DNA of 64,000 bases from assembly GCF_000685315.1 (NCBI RefSeq), contig NZ_ARYM01000013.1, positions 1 to 64,000 on the forward strand, given 5' to 3'. Below are positions 25,473 to 34,523 of the stretch, piece after piece. This stretch comes from Hyphomonas polymorpha PS728. Lineage in GTDB: Bacteria > Pseudomonadota > Alphaproteobacteria > Caulobacterales > Hyphomonadaceae. Each line of letters starts with the position of its first letter. Position 1 is the first letter of the stretch. The position numbers and the translations under genes are program-made. Below the pieces are notes generated by a model. The model worked only from the letters and a program-made list of their open reading frames with translations, ran no database searches and was not told the origin of the DNA.

Positions 25473-25621
25473 CTCAGGTTCGCTCGGACGGTTGTTTTGT
25501 TGTTGTTGTCATTATCAATCCCCGTCTAGGCCGCGCCGGACGCCCTGCCAACAGTGAAATGGCGTGCGCAGGTGCCGCACTGCTTTGCGAATCTGCGGGA
25601 TGCGGGCTAGCTTGCCGCGCC

Positions 25622-28294
25622 ATGCCAGACACCGCCCGCCCCCCCGCCGCCGCAGAACCGACGCCTTTCATGGCGCAGTATCTGTCGATCAAGGCAGAAC
25701 ATCCCGATGCGCTCCTGTTCTTCCGCATGGGTGATTTCTATGAGCTGTTCTTCAACGATGCCGTAGAGGCAGCGCGCATCCTGGACATCACCCTGACGGC
25801 CCGGGGCGAACATGACGGCAAGCCCATTCCGATGGCAGGCGTGCCCTATCATGCGGCAGAGGGCTATCTCGCCCGCCTGATCAAGGGCGGATGCCGGGTG
25901 GCCGTGTGCGAGCAGATCGAGACCCCGGCCGAAGCCAAGAAGCGCGGCTCCAAATCCATTGTCCAGCGGGGTGTCGTCCGGATCGTGACGCCGGGCACGC
26001 TGACCGAAGACGCGCTTCTGCCCGCCCGCCAGGGCCAGGCGCTGGCGGCGATTGCCTTTGCCGGCACGGGAGAGGCGGCGCTTGCGGTGTGCGATGTCTC
26101 CACCGGCGCGTTTGACCTGGCGGCGATCCCGGCCGCGCGGCTCGGCGAAGCGCTGCTCGCCTGGCCGCTGAGCGAGCTGGTGATTGCGCTGGAGGATGCC
26201 GACCGCCCGCTCATCCAGGAAGCGCGCGGATTTCTGAGCGCGCCGATTACCGAGCGTCCCGGCCGCGCGGCCAGCGCCAAAACCGGCGAAGCCCTGCTCA
26301 AGGAAGTGTTCGGCATCGCCGCGCTGGACTCTCTGGGAGAGTTCAGCCGGGTGGAACTTGCCGCCGCGGGCCTGCTGCTAGACTATGTGAAGCTCACCCA
26401 GGCGGGCGCCCCGATCCGTCTGCGCGCCCCGCGCCGGCCCGATGCAGGCGGCCTCTTGCTGATCGACCCGGCCACCCGCGCCAGCCTCGAGATTGACCGC
26501 AGCATCAGCGGCGGGCGCGAGGGCACGCTGCTGGCGGTAATTGACCGGACGGTGACGGCGCCGGGCGCGCGCCTGCTGGCGTCGCGGCTTGCGCGTCCTT
26601 CCCGAAGCATTGCGGAAATCACCGCGCGCTATGATGCCGTCTCCCACCTGCTAGGCGATGCGGGCCTGCTTGAAGATGTCCGTGGACGGCTGAAAGCGGC
26701 GCCCGATCTTGAGCGCGCCGTGATGCGCCTCAGCCTTGGGCGCGGCGGGCCGCGCGATCTTCTGGCGATTTCCAAAGCGGTGCTTTCCGGGGCAGAGGCT
26801 GCCGCAGTTCTCGGGCAGGGGCTGCCGCCTCGCCTGGCAGATGTGGCCGAAACGCTGGGGCTTGCCGGGGCGCCGTCCGTGCGTGCCTTTGCCGAGGACC
26901 TGCTGCGCGCGCTGACCGAAGCCCCCCCGATGCTGGCGCGCGATGGCGGCTTCGTCGCTGAAGGCTGGGATGCGGGTCTCGATGAAGTCCGTGCCCTGAG
27001 GGATGGCAGCCGCCGCGTAATTGCCGAGCTTCAGGCGAAGTATGCCGATCAGACGGGCATTTCTGCCCTGAAGGTCAAGTTCAACAATGTGCTGGGCTAT
27101 TTCATCGAGGTGCCGGCGGCCAAGGCGGATCCGATGTTGCGGGCGCCGCTCTCGTCAGACTTTATCCACCGCCAGACAATGGCGGGCGCGGTGCGATTCT
27201 CCACGCATGAACTTGCCGATCTGGCCGGCCGTATCAGCCGGGCAGAAGACGAAGCCAAGGCGCGCGAAATTGCAATTTTTGACGCCTTCTGCGGCAAGAC
27301 GGAGGACCTCGCCGGGCCCCTGGCGATCATCGCGGCCGCGCTGGCCGAACTGGATGTTGCCGCCAGCCATGCCGTCTGGGCCGCAGAGATTGGCGCCGTG
27401 CGCCCGCAGCTTGATCCGCGCCCGGTATTCGAGGCGAAGGGCCTGCGCCACCCCGTGGTGGAGGCGGCGCTGCGCCGGGAAGGCAAGGGCTTTACCGCGA
27501 ATGATCTTGTTCTGGATGCGGACGGAACCGAAGGCGCCCGTTTCCTTCTGGTCACCGGGCCGAACATGGCTGGTAAATCCACCTATCTGCGCCAATCTGC
27601 CCTGGCGGTGATCCTGGCGCAGGCCGGAGCGTTCGTGCCAGCCGCCTCTTTGCGGCTGGGGCTTGCAGACCGGGTATTCTCCCGCGTGGGCGCTTCGGAT
27701 GATCTCGCCCGTGGCCGGTCAACCTTCATGGTCGAGATGGTGGAAACCGCCGCGATCCTCAATCAGGCAACTCCGGAAAGCTTTGTCATTCTGGATGAAG
27801 TGGGCCGCGGCACGGCCACCTGGGATGGCCTCGCCATTGCCTGGGCGGCAGCTGAACATCTTCACGATACGAACAGATGCCGCGCCATCTTCGCCACCCA
27901 TTATCACGAGTTGACAGATCTGGCCGCCCGGTTGCCGGCAGCGGCCAACGCGTCCCTCAAGGCGCGCGAGTGGAAGCAGGATTTGATCTTCCTGCATGAG
28001 GTTCAGCCCGGCCCGGCAGACCGCTCCTACGGTGTGCAGGTGGCGCGGCTGGCGGGTCTGCCACGCTCTGCAGTGACGCGCGCAGGCCAGATCCTGAAGA
28101 AACTGGAGGCAGGCCCGGCTGCGGCAGAAAGCCTGCCGCTCTTTGCCATGGTTGCCGAAGATCCGGCCCCGGAGTTTTCAGAGGAAAGTTCCGCCGTGAT
28201 TGAGGCGCTTGCCGCAGCAGACCCTGACAACCTCACGCCGCGTGAGGCCCTGCAACTTGTCTATCGCCTGAAAGAACTCAGCCGGGGCGGCTAA
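25622..28294 (+). CDS. mutS: DNA mismatch repair protein MutS
   Basis: An 890-residue MutS that recognises mispairs and starts MutL-dependent repair. The N-terminal clamp has the mismatch-binding Phe-x-Glu motif ([15 protein letters not shown]), followed by connector, lever and clamp domains. The ATPase domain carries Walker [14 protein letters not shown], the ABC signature-like [20 protein letters not shown], Walker [10 protein letters not shown] and the ATHYHELT switch. I start at the ATG at 25622 ([20 protein letters not shown]), as the upstream extension from 25559 is Cys/Gly-rich and non-homologous. The length matches other alphaproteobacterial MutS proteins. Confidence 0.96.
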   Translation: MPDTARPPAAAEPTPFMAQYLSIKAEHPDALLFFRMGDFYELFFNDAVEAARILDITLTARGEHDGKPIPMAGVPYHAAEGYLARLIKGGCRVAVCEQIETPAEAKKRGSKSIVQRGVVRIVTPGTLTEDALLPARQGQALAAIAFAGTGEAALAVCDVSTGAFDLAAIPAARLGEALLAWPLSELVIALEDADRPLIQEARGFLSAPITERPGRAASAKTGEALLKEVFGIAALDSLGEFSRVELAAAGLLLDYVKLTQAGAPIRLRAPRRPDAGGLLLIDPATRASLEIDRSISGGREGTLLAVIDRTVTAPGARLLASRLARPSRSIAEITARYDAVSHLLGDAGLLEDVRGRLKAAPDLERAVMRLSLGRGGPRDLLAISKAVLSGAEAAAVLGQGLPPRLADVAETLGLAGAPSVRAFAEDLLRALTEAPPMLARDGGFVAEGWDAGLDEVRALRDGSRRVIAELQAKYADQTGISALKVKFNNVLGYFIEVPAAKADPMLRAPLSSDFIHRQTMAGAVRFSTHELADLAGRISRAEDEAKAREIAIFDAFCGKTEDLAGPLAIIAAALAELDVAASHAVWAAEIGAVRPQLDPRPVFEAKGLRHPVVEAALRREGKGFTANDLVLDADGTEGARFLLVTGPNMAGKSTYLRQSALAVILAQAGAFVPAASLRLGLADRVFSRVGASDDLARGRSTFMVEMVETAAILNQATPESFVILDEVGRGTATWDGLAIAWAAAEHLHDTNRCRAIFATHYHELTDLAARLPAAANASLKAREWKQDLIFLHEVQPGPADRSYGVQVARLAGLPRSAVTRAGQILKKLEAGPAAAESLPLFAMVAEDPAPEFSEESSAVIEALAAADPDNLTPREALQLVYRLKELSRGG

Positions 28295-28306
28295 CGCCAG
28301 CCCCGC

Positions 28307-28720
28307 TCAGTTGGGCAGGCGCACGATCTCGTCTTCATCGGAAGGTTTGGCCGGCAGGGCGGGATCAGCCAGCGGCGCAGCAGGATCTTCGAGTTCATCA
28401 AGGTTGATGCCGAGATCGAGGCTTTCGCCAAAATTGCCACCGCCAAGTCCGCCGGCGCCCAGAACGGTGCTGCTCTGTCCGGAGCCGCCGAGGCCGCCTG
28501 ATCCCAGAAGACGCGTGCCGCTGTCCTGTTGCGGTCCGATATTCAGGTTCAGCGTGCCGCTGAGTTCGCCCCCGGCGCTTGCCGTTGAGGTATCGATGGG
28601 AAGTGTTTCCCCTTCCACCGGCGCCGCCGGTGCGGCCTCTGCGGTGGACTTTGCCGGGTCCGAGCAGGCGGCGCCGGTAAGGGCGAAGGAGAAGAGAAGC
28701 ACAGCGGTCAGCGGTTTCAT
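28307..28720 (-). CDS. Small Gly-rich lipoprotein, hypothetical
   Basis: A 137-residue putative lipoprotein: a signal peptide with a lipobox (ALTGAACSD), an Ala/Pro/Glu-rich linker, then a Gly-Ser-Leu-rich low-complexity region (LLGSGGLGGSGQSS, LGAGGLGGGNFGES) and an acidic Pro-rich C-terminus ending IVRLPN. I do not recognise a family. GGAG 7 nt upstream of the second ATG (28720) decides that start over the one at 28726. It is convergent with mutS and 22 bp downstream of gshB on the same strand, so possibly co-transcribed with gshB. Confidence 0.65.
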   Translation of the reverse strand: MKPLTAVLLFSFALTGAACSDPAKSTAEAAPAAPVEGETLPIDTSTASAGGELSGTLNLNIGPQQDSGTRLLGSGGLGGSGQSSTVLGAGGLGGGNFGESLDLGINLDELEDPAAPLADPALPAKPSDEDEIVRLPN

Positions 28721-28747
28721 GATCATTCTCCGTAAATGCCGCAGGCG

Positions 28748-29698
28748 TCAGCCCGCAGCAAGCTTTGCCTGCACAACGTCCCAGAATTTGGCAGCCGCAT
28801 CAATGCCTGACAGTCGCTTGAGCGCCTGCACGCCGGTTGGCGAAGTGACGTTGACCTCGGTGAGGCGGCCCCCGATCACATCAATCCCGGTCAGCATCAG
28901 GCCCCGGCGGCGCAGCTCCGGCCCGATGGCTTCGCAGATATTCCGGTCGGCGCCGGAGAGCTCCGTAGCTTCCGCAGTGCCGCCCACGACCAGGTTTGAC
29001 CGCACCTGTCCGGCTTTTGGCCGCCGGTTAATCGCGCCCACCGGTTCCCCATCGATCAGAATGATGCGCTTGTCGCCTTCGGAGACGGCCGGCAGGAAAG
29101 CCTGCACCATCACCGGTTCGGCTGAGCGGGAAAAGAACAGCTCCAGCAGGGAATCGAGGTTGGAATCCTCATACTGGAGGCGGAAAACGCCGGCGCCGCC
29201 ATGGCCGAAAAGCGGTTTGACGATGATGTCCCGGTATTCTTCGCGGAAGGCATCGATCACCTGACGGTCACGGCTCACCAGCGTCGGCGGCATGATTTCG
29301 GGGAACAGCAGCGGGAAGATTTTTTCCGGGCTGGAGCGCACCCCGGCCGGATCATTCAGCACCAGCGTCTGATTGGCGACGATCTCCAGAAGATGGCAGG
29401 CGGTGATGTAGGCCATGTCGAAGGGCGGGTCCTGGCGCATCAGCACCACGTCCACATCCCGCGCAATATCCAGGGTCTGGGCTGGCCCGAAAATGCCGGG
29501 TGTCTCGCGTATGCGCTGAACCTTTGCCGGCCGGGCCCAGGCGGTCACCCGGCCTTCGCGGAAGGAAAGGTCGCTGGGGCCATAGACGAAAATCTCGGCG
29601 CCGCGCGCCTGCGCCGCCTCGGCCAGGGCAAAGGTTGTATCCCCGTCGATGTTGACCCGTTCCAGCGGGTCCATCTGGATGGCAATGCGAAGCGTCAC
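28748..29698 (-). CDS. gshB: Glutathione synthetase
   Basis: ATP-grasp enzyme ligating glycine to gamma-glutamylcysteine. A 316-residue protein with the N-terminal IAIQMDPLERVNIDGDTTFALAEA, the ligase region (DIIVKPLFGHGGAGVFRL as glycine-rich ATP loop), GDKRIILIDGEPVGAINR, and the C-terminal Mg-binding TGIDVIGGRLTEVNVTSPTG. Length and motifs are normal. It supplies glutathione, relevant here because the window also encodes glutathione-dependent ArsC and two GST-family proteins. A stable hairpin at 29708-29728 lies just upstream of its start. Confidence 0.96.
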   Translation of the reverse strand: MTLRIAIQMDPLERVNIDGDTTFALAEAAQARGAEIFVYGPSDLSFREGRVTAWARPAKVQRIRETPGIFGPAQTLDIARDVDVVLMRQDPPFDMAYITACHLLEIVANQTLVLNDPAGVRSSPEKIFPLLFPEIMPPTLVSRDRQVIDAFREEYRDIIVKPLFGHGGAGVFRLQYEDSNLDSLLELFFSRSAEPVMVQAFLPAVSEGDKRIILIDGEPVGAINRRPKAGQVRSNLVVGGTAEATELSGADRNICEAIGPELRRRGLMLTGIDVIGGRLTEVNVTSPTGVQALKRLSGIDAAAKFWDVVQAKLAAG

Positions 29699-29707
29699 GC
29701 GTCAGTT

Positions 29708-29728
29708 CCTTCCGGCGTTGCCGGAAGG
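29708..29728 (-). terminator. Stem-loop between the BON lipoprotein gene and gshB
   Basis: Perfect 9-bp stem CCTTCCGGC / GCCGGAAGG with a 3-nt loop, downstream of the BON gene and 10 bp before gshB on the same strand. No T run follows, so it may act as a weak terminator or an mRNA stabiliser. Confidence 0.45.
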
Positions 29729-29765
29729 TGGGGCAGGGAGCGCGCAGCCCCCGCCCGTTTCCGGT

Positions 29766-30461
29766 TTAATAGCTTACGCCGCGAAGTTCGGGCAGCGGCT
29801 GGCTGTCATATGACGTGTCCGGCGCCGGTTGGTAAGAGGGGGAAGGAGAAACCGGCATCTGCGTCGTCGGGGCAGCCGGGCGGCGATTGTCCTCGGTCAG
29901 CCGCACATACGAAACCACCTGCTTCACGCCGCCTACCACGCTGGCTTCCTCGGCGGCCCGGCGCAGTTCGTCGGCCGAACGGGCAACGCCCATCAGATAG
30001 ACGACGCCGTTATAGGTCTCCACATTGATGTTGATGCTTTTCACCGAGCTGGAGCCGATCAGGCGCGAGCGGACCCGGGCGCTGATGATCTCATCGGCGA
30101 CATTGGCGAAGAAGCCGCCCGGCTGCTCGATGGCCAGCTCGTTGGCGACGTCCTGGGTGTAAACCGATGTCCAGGCGATCCCTTCGGCGCGGGTGCGGTC
30201 CTCGGCCGAGAAAACCCGGCCGGTCAGCAACACCAGACCGCCGGAAACTTCCACGGCCACTTCGCCGAACCGGCTGGAGCTTTCCGACAGCAACCGCGCC
30301 TTGATCTCGTTGGAGGCGCCGATGTCATCAATCGTCTGCCCCACGGTCTGGTCCTTGGAGGCGGCAAAACCGGCCGCGCCCACAGCCCCGACAGCGGCCA
30401 CCGCGCAATTGGAAAGCGGCAGAAGGGCAATCAGCGGAAGAAGGAGAAAAGGGGCGCGCAT
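29766..30461 (-). CDS. Two-BON-domain envelope lipoprotein (DolP/OsmY-like)
   Basis: A 231-residue protein with a lipoprotein signal (LPLIALLPLSNCAVAAVG), two BON domains (about residues 45-110: IKARLLSESSSRFGEVAVEV...LVLLTGRVFS; about 122-190: ISARVRSRLIGSSSVKSININVET...VVYLMGVARS) and a Pro-rich C-terminal tail. Such proteins bind phospholipid at the inner face of the outer membrane and support envelope integrity. I chose the ATG at 30461 before the signal peptide; the frame extends to 30533 with Arg-rich residues that would spoil it. Near genes for glutathione and ribosome factors; the context says little about its role. Confidence 0.85.
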   Translation of the reverse strand: MRAPFLLLPLIALLPLSNCAVAAVGAVGAAGFAASKDQTVGQTIDDIGASNEIKARLLSESSSRFGEVAVEVSGGLVLLTGRVFSAEDRTRAEGIAWTSVYTQDVANELAIEQPGGFFANVADEIISARVRSRLIGSSSVKSININVETYNGVVYLMGVARSADELRRAAEEASVVGGVKQVVSYVRLTEDNRRPAAPTTQMPVSPSPSYQPAPDTSYDSQPLPELRGVSY

Positions 30462-30697
30462 AATGGGGTATCCTGATACTGGCAGCGGAATTTTCCGATT
30501 ACATTGCCGAAAGATACGGCGATTTTCCGGCAAACTATATTTAATTCCCTGTATCCCTGCTGAACGAGGTCTTAAGGCTGCGGGACCGGGCAGACGGGGG
30601 GATTGGCTGCCCTGATTGGCCCAGATGGGCTTTTTGCTGGTTGAAACCCGCCTGACATGGTAGTTTCAGGACATTATCAGCCAAAGGAGCCCCCGCC

Positions 30698-31096
30698 CTG
30701 TCATCCGCCCCCTCCCGCGCACAGCCGCCGAAAAGCGTCACGATCGAAGAGATCAGATCGGTCGCCGATGCGCTCTGCAAAGCCCTCGAAGACGACAAAG
30801 CCGAAGACCTGATCCTGGTCGACCTTCAGGGTAAATCCTCTCTCGCCGATTTCATGATCATCGCGTCTGGCCGCTCGGGCCGCCATGTGGCGGCGCTGGC
30901 AAGCCATGTTGCTGAAGAAGTGAAAAAGCTCACCGGGCGCAAGCCCAGCGTTGAGGGTATGCCCAATGCCGACTGGGTGCTGATCGATACCGGTGACGTA
31001 ATCGTCCACCTCTTCCGTCCCGAAGTGCGCGAATTCTACAATCTCGAGAAGATCTGGGTTTCCGACAAATCGGCCCACCGCGCCAGCGCGACCTGA
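30698..31096 (+). CDS. rsfS: Ribosomal silencing factor RsfS with a probable CTG start
   Basis: Binds L14 of the 50S subunit and blocks subunit joining in stationary phase. The RsfS fold is complete only if translation begins before 30854: VADALCKALEDDKAEDLILV, then DLQGKSSLADFMIIASGRS, HVAALASHVAEEVKKL, and ADWVLIDTGDVIVHLFRPEV. The frame is open from 30656 and contains no ATG, GTG or TTG until Met53 at 30854. CTG at 30698 lies 8 nt after AAAGGAG and gives 132 residues, the usual length. Alternatively a sequencing error or another rare start could apply. rlmH follows 3 bp after the stop, the conserved order. Confidence 0.88.
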   Translation: MSSAPSRAQPPKSVTIEEIRSVADALCKALEDDKAEDLILVDLQGKSSLADFMIIASGRSGRHVAALASHVAEEVKKLTGRKPSVEGMPNADWVLIDTGDVIVHLFRPEVREFYNLEKIWVSDKSAHRASAT

Positions 31097-31099
31097 GGC

Positions 31100-31564
31100 A
31101 TGCGCCTTCAGTTACTCGGCGTCGGCCGTCTGAAGGACGGGCCGGAGCGTGACCTTACGGATGACTATCTCCGCCGGGCTGCTGCCATGGCGCGCGGCCT
31201 TGGCTTCAAGGGGCCGGAGGAGGCCGAGGTGGCCAGTGGCGGCGGGATGGATGCCGAAGGCGCCCGCCTGCTTGCCCGTATCCCGGAAGGCGCCCGTATC
31301 ATCCGCCTGGATGAGGGCGGAGAGAACCTCACATCAGATGCCTTTGCCGCCCGCCTTGCCCGCTGGCGGGACGATGGAATGCGCGACGCCTGTTTCCTGA
31401 TCGGCGGGGCTGAGGGCTACTCGGCAGACGTGCGCGCCGCTGCGCCGCAAACGCTGGCCTTCGGTGTTCAGACCTGGCCACACCGGCTGGTGCGCGCCAT
31501 GCTGGCCGAGCAGATCTACCGCGCGATGACGATCCTCGCCGGAACGCCTTATCACAAGGCCTGA
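31100..31564 (+). CDS. rlmH: 23S rRNA (pseudouridine1915-N3)-methyltransferase RlmH
   Basis: SPOUT-class, SAM-dependent methyltransferase that acts on helix 69 of the 70S ribosome. 154 residues, normal length. The N-terminal LQLLGVGRLKDGPERDLTDDY, the knot region CFLIGGAEGYSADV and the C-terminal LVRAMLAEQIYRAMTILAGTPYHK are characteristic; the knot residues are intact. It follows rsfS with a 3-bp gap and is surely cotranscribed. The ATG at 31100 is just after the rsfS TGA. Confidence 0.95.
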   Translation: MRLQLLGVGRLKDGPERDLTDDYLRRAAAMARGLGFKGPEEAEVASGGGMDAEGARLLARIPEGARIIRLDEGGENLTSDAFAARLARWRDDGMRDACFLIGGAEGYSADVRAAAPQTLAFGVQTWPHRLVRAMLAEQIYRAMTILAGTPYHKA

Positions 31565-31645
31565 GATCGCGGTTCTGGCCGCTTCGGTAGTTGCGCTTGC
31601 GGCATTGCCGGTTCTAATGGCCCCGGCTGGAACAGGGCTATCAGC

Positions 31646-32962
31646 ATGAGCGGGACAGGAAGACGAATGCCGGGCAGGGACTTCTGGAAAATCTACGGCC
31701 CGTTGATTGTCGTGGCGCTGATCGGTTTCATCTGGGCGCTGTCGGCCATGGACCCCGCCCCACCCAAATCCATCCGCTTTGCCGCCGGCGCCCCGGGCGG
31801 GGCCTATTATGCCTATGCCGAACGGTATCAGCGCCTGCTCGAAGAGCAGGGGATAGAGGTTCACCTCGTCGATACGCAGGGCTCCATCGACAATCTGCGG
31901 ATGCTGGAAGCCGGGGAGGTGGATGTCGCCATCGTTCAGGGCGGCCTGGCCACGGCCAGGGATGCCGAGCTCCTGCGCTCCGCGGGCGGCATCTTTGAAG
32001 AGCCCTTCTGGGTGTTTGTCCGCGCCGATCATCCCGCTCAGAGTTTCGGGGAGCTGCGGGACGCGCGCCTGTCGATCGGGGCAGAAGGTTCCGGTACGCG
32101 GGCCCTCGCCCTCTCGATCCAGCAGCAATATGGCGGTGTCTGGCCGGAGGCCGCGCGCCAGTCGCTCGGCAGCACAGATTCCCAGGCCGCGCTGTTTGCG
32201 GGCGAGATTGACGCGGCCGCCTTTGCTGCCTCTCCGGGCGCCGCCTACATCCAGGCGCTGATGCGCTCCGGCGAGGTGCGGCTGTTGCCGTTTGACCGGG
32301 CCGAAGCGCTGGCGCGGCGGGAGGAAGCCCTCTCGGCGGTGACGCTGATCCGCGGCGTGATCGATGTCGGCGCTGACATTCCCGTCGGAGACGTGCCGCT
32401 GGTGGCCGCCATCGCGCAGCTGACGGTCCACAGAGACATTCACCCGGCCATCGAGGCGGTGCTGCTTGATACCGCCATGCTCATCCATTCGGAGCCCAGC
32501 CTCTTCAACAAGGGCGGCCAGTTCCCGAACATGACAAATGTAGACCTGCCGGTCAGCAAGCAGGTGGCCCGCTATTATCAGGATGGCCCGTCTTTCCTGC
32601 GCCGGTATTTCCCGTTCAGCGTAGCCAATTTCCTGGACCGCGCCTGGGTGCTGGCCATTCCGCTGCTGACGCTGGCCTTTCCGCTGGTGCGCGCCGCTCC
32701 GCCCATCTATCGCTGGCGCGTGCGCCGGAAGATCTATGTCTGGTACAAGGATCTGCGAGAGCTGGAAGCCCAGGGCAGGGCGCTGCCGAAGGGGTCAGCC
32801 CGGATCAGTGTCGAAAAGCAGCTGGAGCGGCTTCAGGTGGAGGTGGGCAAGCTGGAAGTGCCCCTCTCCTATACCGACGATCTCTACCGTCTGCGCAGTC
32901 ATATCGAGTTCGTCAAACAGCTGCTGGTTTCGCATGAGCCGGTCACCGGCGTGACGATGTAG
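31646..32962 (+). CDS. TAXI-family TRAP transporter solute-binding protein, membrane-anchored
   Basis: A 438-residue protein. An N-terminal TM/signal anchor (residues about 17-35) precedes the TAXI-type binding domain (about 45-330; RFAAGAPGGAYYAYAERYQ, DLPVSKQVARYYQDGPSFLRRYFPF). A second TM segment (about 333-353) and a cytoplasmic coiled-coil-like tail (YVWYKDLRELEAQGRALPK; SVEKQLERLQVEVGKLE) follow. TAXI proteins usually deliver carboxylates to a fused TRAP permease; no permease lies nearby, so this may work as a membrane-bound sensor or with a distant one. The start ATG lies just after GGGCTATCAGC; no strong Shine-Dalgarno. Confidence 0.82.
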   Translation: MSGTGRRMPGRDFWKIYGPLIVVALIGFIWALSAMDPAPPKSIRFAAGAPGGAYYAYAERYQRLLEEQGIEVHLVDTQGSIDNLRMLEAGEVDVAIVQGGLATARDAELLRSAGGIFEEPFWVFVRADHPAQSFGELRDARLSIGAEGSGTRALALSIQQQYGGVWPEAARQSLGSTDSQAALFAGEIDAAAFAASPGAAYIQALMRSGEVRLLPFDRAEALARREEALSAVTLIRGVIDVGADIPVGDVPLVAAIAQLTVHRDIHPAIEAVLLDTAMLIHSEPSLFNKGGQFPNMTNVDLPVSKQVARYYQDGPSFLRRYFPFSVANFLDRAWVLAIPLLTLAFPLVRAAPPIYRWRVRRKIYVWYKDLRELEAQGRALPKGSARISVEKQLERLQVEVGKLEVPLSYTDDLYRLRSHIEFVKQLLVSHEPVTGVTM

Positions 32963-32964
32963 CG

Positions 32965-33738
32965 TCAGGCCGAAAGGCCGGCAGCTTTCACCTCTGCCTG
33001 AAACGTTCGGGAGACAGGGGCTTCCTTGCCCGAAGGAAGCACGAGGCTCAGCTTGCTGCCCTGTTTGCGGGTGTCCCGCACAGCGCTTTTTGCCACCCAC
33101 CAGGACCGGTGAACCTGCAGGCCGTCTGCCCCGGCCAGCTCCCGCATCGCATCGGCCAGCCGCATCAGGATCAGCTCCTCGCCATGGCTGGTATGGATGC
33201 GCAGGTAATGGTCCTCCGCGCTGACGGCATAGAGCTCCGCGGTGCGATATTTCACCGGCAGGCGGGACAGAAAGGTTTCCTCGGGGCTGGCGCCTTTTAC
33301 CGGTTCGGTGACCGGCGCCAGAACCGTGCGCTCGATCATGATACCGACAGCGGTTACGGCGGCGGCGATCACCCAGACGAGGCCAAACAGGCGCGGCAGG
33401 TAGCCTGGCGGAATGGACCGGCCCGAGGTCAGCGCTTCCAGCAGAATAATCATGGCGGTGACGGCCAGGGCGGACGTGACGGACATGAGCGCCAACATCA
33501 CCGGCACCCCAAACTTCCGGCCCGTGCGCTCCATCAACGTGCGGGTGGCCTCAGCGGAGAGGCTGCCGGTCAGCACCAGGCCGGTCCAGTAAAGGTAGGC
33601 GCCCCAGAGCGGCAGGTTTCCGGAGCCGTTATACGGGCTGATGATGGTGAGGAACGCGCCGATCACGGCATAGATGCCGATCTCCCTGAGGCGCCGCGTC
33701 CAGTCACCCGCGTTTTGCAAACGAAAACCCCCTCGCAT
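32965..33738 (-). CDS. Membrane-anchored LytTR-domain transcription regulator
   Basis: A 257-residue protein with four TM segments (residues about 20-140) and a C-terminal LytTR DNA-binding domain (about 160-255; LPVKYRTAELYAVSAEDHYL, LILMRLADAMREL, VHRSWWVAKSAVRD). Membrane LytTR proteins of this kind are common in Caulobacterales/Hyphomonadaceae and often control an adjacent membrane protein gene. I start at 33738 (MRGGFRLQ); the longer frame to 33882 reads Pro-rich sequence unlikely to be protein. It is divergent from a DUF2306 gene and preceded by an inverted repeat at 33745-33777. The signal sensed is unknown. Confidence 0.85.
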   Translation of the reverse strand: MRGGFRLQNAGDWTRRLREIGIYAVIGAFLTIISPYNGSGNLPLWGAYLYWTGLVLTGSLSAEATRTLMERTGRKFGVPVMLALMSVTSALAVTAMIILLEALTSGRSIPPGYLPRLFGLVWVIAAAVTAVGIMIERTVLAPVTEPVKGASPEETFLSRLPVKYRTAELYAVSAEDHYLRIHTSHGEELILMRLADAMRELAGADGLQVHRSWWVAKSAVRDTRKQGSKLSLVLPSGKEAPVSRTFQAEVKAAGLSA

Positions 33739-33744
33739 TTCGCG

Positions 33745-33777
33745 CTTCGTGAGCTGTTCTGGCTGTATTTCACGAAG
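33745..33777. promoter_or_regulatory. Inverted repeat in front of the LytTR gene
   Basis: CTTCGTGA (33745-33752) and TCACGAAG (33770-33777) form a perfect dyad with a 17-bp spacer, starting 7 bp upstream of the LytTR start. It could be an autoregulatory operator or an RNA hairpin over the start region. LytTR sites are usually direct repeats, so assignment to LytTR is uncertain. Confidence 0.45.
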
Positions 33778-33908
33778 GATTCCAGACCAGACACGCACTC
33801 CCGCTGGCAGCAGCGGGAAGGGGCGGCAGATTGAAGGCATCAGAGCCGGCGGCCCATGCCCGTCGGCGCTGATCCCGCCCAAACAGCCTGCCTCTGGAGC
33901 CCCGCCCC

Positions 33909-34454
33909 ATGATCTCGATTACCGCCGCCAAACCTGAAAACGCCCTTCGCCGCCTGCGCCAGCGCCATCCCTACAAGATCACCGCCGGCGTGGCGGTGGG
34001 TGTCTATGCCGTGATCAGCCACATGATGCTGCAAGGGGAGGGGCCCGTCCGGGTCCGGGTGGATCTCACCCCGCTGCTGCAATCCCCGCTGGTGCTGCAG
34101 GCCCATGTGGTGGGCGCCGCGCTGGCCTTCGTCATCGGCTGCATTCTGCTGGCGGGCGTGAAGGGGCGGGCCATGCACCGCACGCTGGGCTATGTCTGGG
34201 TGGCGGCCATGGTTGTGACCGCCCTCAGCTCCTTCTTCCTGCAGAGCATCAATCCGGGCAGCTTCAGCCTCATTCATGCGCTCTCGGCCTGGACCATGAT
34301 CGTCCTGCCAATGGGGCTGGCGGCTGCGCGGCGGAAGAACATCGCCAAACACCGGAAAGAAATGACGGGCATATTCGTGGGGGGCCTTTTGGTGGCCGGC
34401 CTGTTCAGCTTTCTGCCCGGACGGCTGATGTGGCACCTCTTCTTTGCCGTCTGA
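33909..34454 (+). CDS. DUF2306 membrane protein
   Basis: A 181-residue protein with four TM segments (about residues 24-42, 65-85, 95-115, 125-142, and a possible fifth at 158-175). It has the family motifs HVVGAALAFVIGCILLAGVKG followed by HRTLGYVWV, and FSLIHALSAWTMIVLP and KHRKEMTGIFVGGLLVAG. DUF2306 proteins resemble cytochrome-b-like membrane proteins with conserved His residues, but their function is unknown. It is divergent from the LytTR regulator, with 170 bp between, a frequent pairing that suggests it is the regulated gene. Confidence 0.85.
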   Translation: MISITAAKPENALRRLRQRHPYKITAGVAVGVYAVISHMMLQGEGPVRVRVDLTPLLQSPLVLQAHVVGAALAFVIGCILLAGVKGRAMHRTLGYVWVAAMVVTALSSFFLQSINPGSFSLIHALSAWTMIVLPMGLAAARRKNIAKHRKEMTGIFVGGLLVAGLFSFLPGRLMWHLFFAV

Positions 34455-34523
34455 GCCAATCGCCGCTTTAAACCTGTCACGAAGCGCCGTTACAGTTCCT
34501 CCGAGGGATTTCAGGAGGAGAAT

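Noticed and set aside
24057..25529. 490-codon antisense frame in maeB
   Set aside because: Composition typical of a shadow frame; maeB is complete on the minus strand.
25559..25621. Extended MutS N-terminus from 25559
   Set aside because: The additional 21 residues are Cys/Gly/Ala-rich and unlike MutS; the family-like start is at 25622.
30854..31096. rsfS starting at ATG 30854
   Set aside because: It would remove the first half of the RsfS domain, which is clearly encoded in frame upstream.
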